Position numbers and translations under genes: made by a program
Notes under the pieces: generated by a model
The model's database searches: none
The model's input: only the letters and a program-made list of their open reading frames with translations
What the model was told of the DNA's origin: nothing
Assembly: GCA_905220665.1 (NCBI GenBank)
Contig: CAJNAR010000169.1
Coordinates: 401,001-465,000, forward strand
Length of the DNA: 64,000 bases
Reading direction: 5' to 3'
Origin: Albugo candida
Lineage: Eukaryota > Oomycota > Peronosporomycetes > Albuginales > Albuginaceae
Shown: positions 57,607 through 64,000 of the stretch, in pieces
How positions within the stretch are numbered: the stretch's first letter is position 1
Layout: every line of letters starts with the position of its first letter

Positions 57607-60600
57607 TTGGTACAGTGTGAATAGAAGAATGTGAGAACCGGTGAATGGACTGTGTAGTGAGGTGCGAGAAAAAAGCTTTTACTGACAGCGACACAGATAG
57701 GTAGTAATGATTCAATACTTCTGGCGTTGTGTATAAACTATACTTATTATAACGTAAAAACGCTACTACCGTCCGTAGAGGCAGAACATACACGTGTGAT
57801 AGGTATCCTTTTCATTGAATATATGTAATGACGTGGCATGGATTGGTAAGGATTCATAGAGAGGGACACAGCGGAGGCGATGAGCACACTTACTCAATTT
57901 GTCTTACCACGAATCCTATCAATTACGGAATGTTCATATGGTATGCATAAACTAGAAACTCTTATTTATCAGATGTAAAAGCTGCATGCTGAACGACTTT
58001 ACAGATAGCAAACACATGTGCACGCTTACAACTTACGTGCTATTATTACGTACGCTATGGAGGATCTGATATCTTCCTGGGTCCTTTCCAATAGGTGCGC
58101 TTCTACGAGGTTGAATTGATTACTTGTGGTCTCATTCAAATCGGGTGGATTGGTAACTTTTTTCATGGAAGCTCAGATCATGTAGAAGCTGTGGGTGACC
58201 ATGAACATTCCTGGTATTATGATGAAGTGACGTTTTTCTAGCAACGAAATAAGTCTAGGAGGCGCATTTACAGACTTAAATATCTCTCATCATGAACCAA
58301 AACTAGAGCTGAGCCCGGGGAAAAGTCTAGAATGCGGTAAGATTTTCAGAATCAATTGAGGACATAAAGCAATGGCCTTCCGTCCAAAAAATATTGTAGA
58401 TGTTGATAATGTAGCGAGAGCATTACTTATTTCCGCGGCTTCAGTTCTCATCAGCTGTTGAACTTCTATCACCACCTCAGCATTGGACGCTTCTCAACGA
58501 TATCAAGCACAACTTCGATCATACTCTATTTATTTTTTTCACATCATTGCTTTGTTGCGCGACATGTCCCAAGCATTCCTGTATCCAAAAAATAGCTACC
58601 ACATGTCAAACTTCTTCTGTGTTCGAAATACGAAGGAATTTTAGACGAGCTCAAATTTGCGATAAACACAAGTGTCCTCGTTTCCATTGAAGATGTACAT
58701 TTATATTCGTAAAGTTCGACTCCCCGACGTGATCCAAGACAGCTAATTTTGATAGAAGGATCAGATTGAGTTGGATAGGATGATTAGGAATAACTTAACT
58801 ATAGAACGGAAGCCAAAATACTACGAAGATAAGTACTGTGTGAGATTCGTACAGTACAATTTTCGTTATGATATGAATATAAAAGAAGCGGCAAAGGTTG
58901 CATGATTCCGTTGTAATGCTGTTTGATATGGCGCGTGATAGAGCTCTTTCTGATCGTCAGTTATAGTAGGCTATTGGTATCGTACGCTTCGTATGACACA
59001 AATGCGCTTTATACATTGTCATCGCTATATTGTTTTACAAAGAGTTCCTATATTCTACATAGACATCATCAAAGATCGTGATTTTCTCGCAGTGACGAGC
59101 CTGTCGTGTTCTACTTCATGCAATTCCACGAGAACATTACTATATCACGTGCTTTAAATTGCAGGAGAGTTTAACAAGTCAGTGAACATTGAATCCTGAG
59201 TAATATAGGCACGTTCGAATACTTGAGATTCTTTGAAGATTCAATCTTGGTCGGCCCATGTTTAATATTAATTCCTTTCACAATACGACGGTATACAACA
59301 TCTTGATTTTCTATTAAGCAACTATATCATTTTTCCGTGGTGTTACCCTTGCAATAACACAGCTAAGTTTTAGTCCGACGAATTAATTGACTACCTCATC
59401 AAAATACGTGAAGCTGATCGTCTTTCCTTACAGTGACTACTTTGTTTTGTAAGTTTCTGGTTACAATATGTTTTGAGCCTTCTGAGGCGAGATTCGTAGA
59501 TCATATTAGGACGAAGAAGTGATCAAGAAAGGCACTGGGTACATCTTTAAGTGTTGGGAAATAAATAAGGGCTCGGACTATAGAGCGCTCCATACAAAAC
59601 GAATACGAAAGAATAACTTGTCAACGCTATGAAGTCACCTATGACGAGGCGGTTTTATCATCAATACTACTGGCACTAGATACAAAGTGATTGAGTGAAG
59701 TGCAAGCATTCTAGATGCATCTGGTAGGATTCTTATGTGTACGCACGCCGACGAATTGGTAACGAGGCTCGAAGCGTTGTTCCTATTGCTACTTTTTACC
59801 TGAAAATACCCGTTCATTATATCAGGACACTAAGCGTGCTAACAGTGATGGCAGTCTTCTAGCCATGCTGCAATCTTTAGCATTTTGTTGCCCTACAATC
59901 ATGCATTTTGGAATACTACGTCCTGTTGGTTTGACTCTATAAAAGGATATGAAGTATTCTTATGATTCCGAACATATCTTTTTAGTCCGCGTCAGAGCTA
60001 TTCGACAAAAGCTGTATTCATACAATAGTGCCTACTACTTTCTTGCAGGAACTAATTTTGCATTCTTCAAGATTTTGCACGAGCGCGTATCGCCACAACA
60101 TTCGTCCTTCTTCCCCAGCGAGATACAAGAACCCACCGCTGGACAAGACGAAGCAAGGGTAGCAGTACTACTTTGATCGCAAGGTATTCGATTGAGGTAA
60201 GCGGATTGGGTACCAGATTTGCACGATGCGTTTGAAAACGCTGACCGTTTAATCTTCCATATAATCGTTCTTGATGGATGATGACGATTGCATCTCTCTC
60301 TAAGCGACCGCTTCTGTAATTGCTTTTGCAATGTGCAACTGCCGATCTTTCACCTTGGTAACATAAATTGGTCAAGCAGCTAGTCGACTACACAGCTGCC
60401 TCTGAGATTGATGCAATGAAGTAAGCGGGGTGTCTGTACAAGCACCAGACGTGGCTCGCTTGACGTGGCTCTCACTACGGTCTAGGTAACAAATAGAAGA
60501 CATCATGGAAAGCGAGAAATGAAGTTGGGACGTAAATCAAGATTCTTTAACGATATGGACACCGACTAGGGTAGATTTAACAGAAGTGAAGATTCTAACA

Positions 60601-61279
60601 AATAAATTTAGATGATAAAACGGTTTGCTGTAAGCCTAAGCAGCTATTATTTTGCTTTCAGTCACCAATCCGCACATACCAAGTAAAAAGAAAAGCACGT
60701 AATAGAGACTCTCCACATCTTCCAACAGGTAATAATTTTGTCGACTGGTCAGGATGATCTCATAGTTCAAACAGGAGGATTATTCCATTTCTATCGATGA
60801 AAGTTAGTGTTATTCCACACACGAGACGCGATTTAACCTAAACATGCGCATGCGATACGCGACAACCGCTCATTATAGATGGCACAGATATACATTTTGA
60901 ACATGAGCGAGTCCAAGCAATCTATACGGTGACTTACTCCGACCCGATATCAATACGACCATTTTTCACATCACTTTATATATGTGCATGCTATCTTTTT
61001 CATGACCCTCATAAATAAGCCTCTTTGTCGCGATATAGATTGACTCCGCATAAGTTTTTTTTTGCTAGAGTATTCGTTTAATTATATCTAAAGCGGTGTG
61101 ATCCTGTTCAACTTTTACAATAAGAAAGTTTAAAAAAATATCATCCTAAGGTCTCTTATCCAACTATTTTAGCTGATTAAGGTGCGGGTCAAACGCCGAA
61201 GCATTTTGATCAAGATTTGCATTTCAAATTGCTGTTCGTAGAGTTTGGCTTCTATCACGCTTCAAAATAAAACCTCTAC
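57607..61279. other. Gene-poor region, one weak Cys-rich frame
   Basis: 3.7 kb with no convincing gene. A minus-strand frame at 60035-60331 has a Cys-rich end (CDQSSTATLASSCPAVGSC, then KKDECCGDTRSC), but no signal peptide and no splice partner I could find. Otherwise AT-rich with scattered short frames. Confidence 0.45.
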
Positions 61280-63450
61280 ATAACATGTGCTACTTCTTAC
61301 TTATTTCAAAACTCGCCAGGTACGCGTTGATCAAGTGCCACGAATCATAATGAAACTCTTTCATGTAAAATTTCTCGAATCTATCATATGGCTCCTTCGA
61401 AAGTGTTGGAAGATGCCATGTAACGACCGTGGACTACTGGTTGCGCAGACGATGATTTTATCACGCTTATGGCATTACACGATGCATGTTGATACCAGCA
61501 GAGACTATTCGATAGTAGAAGTCGATCTCAAATCGATTTTTGCTTGGTGGGAAACACAAAAAAGATTTAAAACATGTTCACCTACTCAGCAAAGACTTTT
61601 TATATCTTCGCCGACAAGATGGTGGACTACAAATTCCTTTTTTGGTGGGATGACTAAAGCTACAGCGTATTCAATTACTTCACCAGTTCGCATCCGATGC
61701 GTCAACAATCATTCCTGCGAGTTGGACAACTGCTTCGACGGAATTATTACAACTTCTTCAACCTTCCTATGGCCCACACAAGCCGATGGATATACTCACT
61801 ATCGTACCACATCGACATGGGAAAATGGTTCACTGGGATAGCACATCTTCATGGTGGAAACACGCATTTAAAATGTGGCATCAGATGGATTGCAGCATTA
61901 CAATTTCAGATTTGAATGTTTCACAACGCGGTCAGTACTACATGGAACAACCGATGTGGGTTCACTGCGCCCAAGGATTCCAATATGAAATTGCTACTCG
62001 TAATCCGAGCACGCAAAACGTTTGGTACAATCTTGGCATGGTGGACGAACCACATCGCATATTTCGGGAATCGTTTGCTACGTTTTTCGAGATTCGAAGT
62101 CTGCAAGACTTTTTTCGAGCGACACATGGCCAACAAAGGAAGATTTCGTCGCCAAATATTACAACGACGAAGAGCTAAACACATCGGATATGGCTAGAGA
62201 AAAGTTGCTGAGTCGCCTTTACAATGAAGTCACTCAGATTCTCCAGCGTATCCACGCGACGTTTGGCCAACGAAGGAAGATTTCGTCGCCAACTATTACA
62301 ACGACGAAGAGCTAAACACATCGGATATGGCTAGAGAAAAGTTGCTGAGTCGCCTTTACAATGAAGTCACTCAGATTCTCCAGCGTATCCACGCGACGTT
62401 TGGTCTCATCACTTGGATTACACCAACCACAAGTGGCAGATCATTTTATGTGGGAGTAAAAAGCACGGAAAGGAAACATTATTTTCCATCTATTCCACGC
62501 TCACAACTCTCACGAATCATCTGGAGACCTCCCGATCCAAACAAGACTCATTCGATGTCTACACATTGGTCATCACGGGAGAGATAGGACGCACTGGATT
62601 CAGAACGCGTGGGAACGTTTATGGCTACATCACGGCATCTTCGAAAACGTGTATTACCAATTTTCTAGGATTTACACTTTCGTCAAGCGTTCCGAATGCT
62701 GCCAGTTCGATCTCGTTTCTGGTTCTTAAAGGATTTTCAGCCCGACATTATATTGCGCACGTAGCCTTCGTATGGGGCAGTGGAATCCGATCAACATCTG
62801 TTTTCAGAGTGCGATCACACGGCACAATTATGGAGGGAGTAACTACCTAGTTGGGATCAGTTTTTCTCCTCTCGACCCCGTTAAACGCATATTGCATGTG
62901 CAATCGTACCAGCACTACGGTCGGATCGGAAAGACTATTTCGACATTATCTCAGATTTATGGCTTGCATTGCAAGCGGTGACAACTGCACTTCGTCTGGA
63001 CAGATCGGAATCGTCGTTTGTTCGATCAGCGATCGACAACTTCGACAGTTCCAGCACTTTCCGTCATTTAGATCACGTTTAATGCGCACGTTCGGTGCTT
63101 TCGACGACAGTGTTACGACCAAGAGGAACGCATTCGGCTTGCTAAAGTTTTGGAACAACTCGCAACGCAAGGATCATTCGGTGGATTTTTCAGTAGTCGA
63201 AGATCATTGCTGCGGGTACGGCATAGGCGAGTGGAAAGGCAAGTGCAACTCGGATTCTAGTCCAAGTCGGCTGATTATGCTCACCGCAGTGTGGTGCAGA
63301 CCAAGTCGCACAACACGGTACTTTTGGACCCTTTTACAACACACGGTAGTTTGGACCATTTTTTCACAATCTTTCACAGCTTTCAACATTTATTCGTTAC
63401 GCGATGGATGCACTCTCGTACTGTAGTAATGAACGCTACCGCACTGCAGG
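61280..63450 (+). pseudogene. Decayed LINE (non-LTR retrotransposon), 3' half of ORF2
   Basis: Successive plus-strand frames give the post-RT part of a LINE ORF2 in the right order. Pieces: VAQTMILSRLWHYTMHV (about 61440-61490), the connection-type motif HLLSKDFLYLRRQDGGLQIP (about 61580-61640), GQYYMEQPMWVHCAQGF (about 61930-61980), EDFVAKYYNDEELN with LLSRLYNEVTQILQRIHATFG (62140-62400), SRIIWRPPDP (about 62510), FRMLPVRSRFWFLKDFQPD (62685-62745), ESDQHLFSECDHTAQLWR (62790-62840; the HLF-x2-C zinc-finger-like motif) and QLHFVWTDRNRRLFDQR (about 62985-63030). Frames shift repeatedly and stops interrupt, so it is dead. The endonuclease and most of the RT domain are absent. No poly(A) tail is clear. 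Confidence 0.72.
62128..62401 (+). repeat. 137-bp tandem duplication inside the LINE relic
   Basis: Unit 1 is 62128-62264 and unit 2 is 62265-62401. They differ at two visible positions near the start (ggccaacAaagg versus ggccaacGaagg, and gccaaAtat versus gccaaCtat). The unit of 137 bp is not a multiple of three, so it shifts the frame. High similarity next to heavy decay indicates a recent duplication. Confidence 0.92.
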
Positions 63451-64000
63451 ACTAGCAACGAGGGACATAATATCATCTCTCACAGGTATTTCACGAAACG
63501 TTTTTTATATGTATATATGTTATTTAAGATAGCCTAGGCGACTAGAGAAGTCAGTTAGTCTAATTCTAGTAATATAGACACCTTCAACTGAAGCAGCAGA
63601 TAGTTAGAATCGTACTTAACCTTAAATTATTATTAGATGACAATTAAAATATGCTGACGACATTACTCAACGAGAGCCTTCTCCTCCTTTGATACAGTAC
63701 AACATCTCTTACGCTGTCATCGCTTACTTATCATCGTTCTAATACTGGATACCTGGATATTGATTGGGGAATGTGACCCCTCTTCGCCACATATAAAAAT
63801 AGATTTAAAAAAATCCGGAAAAGAGTGCAAATTGTAAATCATTCAAAACTTATGTGTATGTACGTAATATTCATTCACTGTCCAACGGTAACTCTCACTC
63901 TCAAAAAAAGACAAAAGAACGGAGCCGATTCCCAGTACTTTCGCACGAAAAGCCATACTGTGTGCGATTCAAATGGATACCAACTACGTGCGTATTACAT
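63451..64000. other. Gene-poor end of window
   Basis: 550 bp, AT-rich, no open frame of note and no recognisable element beyond possible LINE tail sequence at its left edge. Confidence 0.4.

Noticed and set aside
61287..63426. A set of overlapping hypothetical proteins up to 191 residues
   Set aside because: They are frame fragments of one decayed LINE, as shown by ordered ORF2 motifs across frames.

Overview
The window looks like nuclear DNA of an oomycete, most plausibly an Albugo-like white-rust pathogen; the genus is inferred from overall character and was not tested. The evidence is: eukaryotic proteins with GT-AG introns of only about 51-77 nt (one possibly longer), very close gene packing, an IFT-A subunit implying flagellate zoospores, a calcium-dependent protein kinase with EF hands, and oomycete-style LINE remains. 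All genes were read directly from the sequence. Exon joins were accepted only where a GT-AG intron kept the frame and restored a known family pattern.

Left part, about 1-48.3 kb, is gene-dense. From left to right: the end of an acidic Ser/Glu-rich protein; a small PSMG3-like proteasome assembly chaperone; a giant intronless 3697-residue armadillo-repeat protein; an 11-exon myristoylatable CDPK-like kinase; GDP-L-fucose synthase; a PH-like/glutathione peroxidase fusion; a secreted DNase II-like enzyme; an orphan lysine-rich protein; a membrane-anchored double cytochrome-b5-like/ankyrin protein; a doublecortin-like protein; an ELAPOR/EIG121-like type I receptor; an NSMAF/FAN-type BEACH-WD40 protein; LSM6; a DDX42-like RNA helicase; a PP6 regulatory SAPS subunit; a GST-C (AIMP/EEF1E1-like) protein; a Kelch protein; IFT121/WDR35; a two-TM orphan; and the U3 snoRNP protein MPP10. 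Neighbours alternate between divergent pairs with promoters of about 60-440 bp and convergent pairs with only 36-300 bp between stop codons.

Right part, about 48.3-64 kb, is gene-poor and decayed. It holds a broken DDE transposase (minus strand, about 50.8-51.9 kb), a broken LINE 3' half with a 137-bp tandem duplication (plus strand, about 61.28-63.45 kb), and one intact gene: a 206-residue secreted protein with 12 mature cysteines and a PAN/apple-like tail, a reasonable candidate for a host-facing protein. The rest has no open frame I can support.

Most left-hand genes are housekeeping: RNA processing (LSM6, DDX42, MPP10), signalling (CDPK, SAPS, FAN), flagellar transport (IFT121) and secretory glycosylation (GDP-fucose). 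There is no operon logic. The shift from a packed core to a sparse, transposon-littered flank with an isolated secreted gene is the two-compartment layout known from filamentous plant pathogens.
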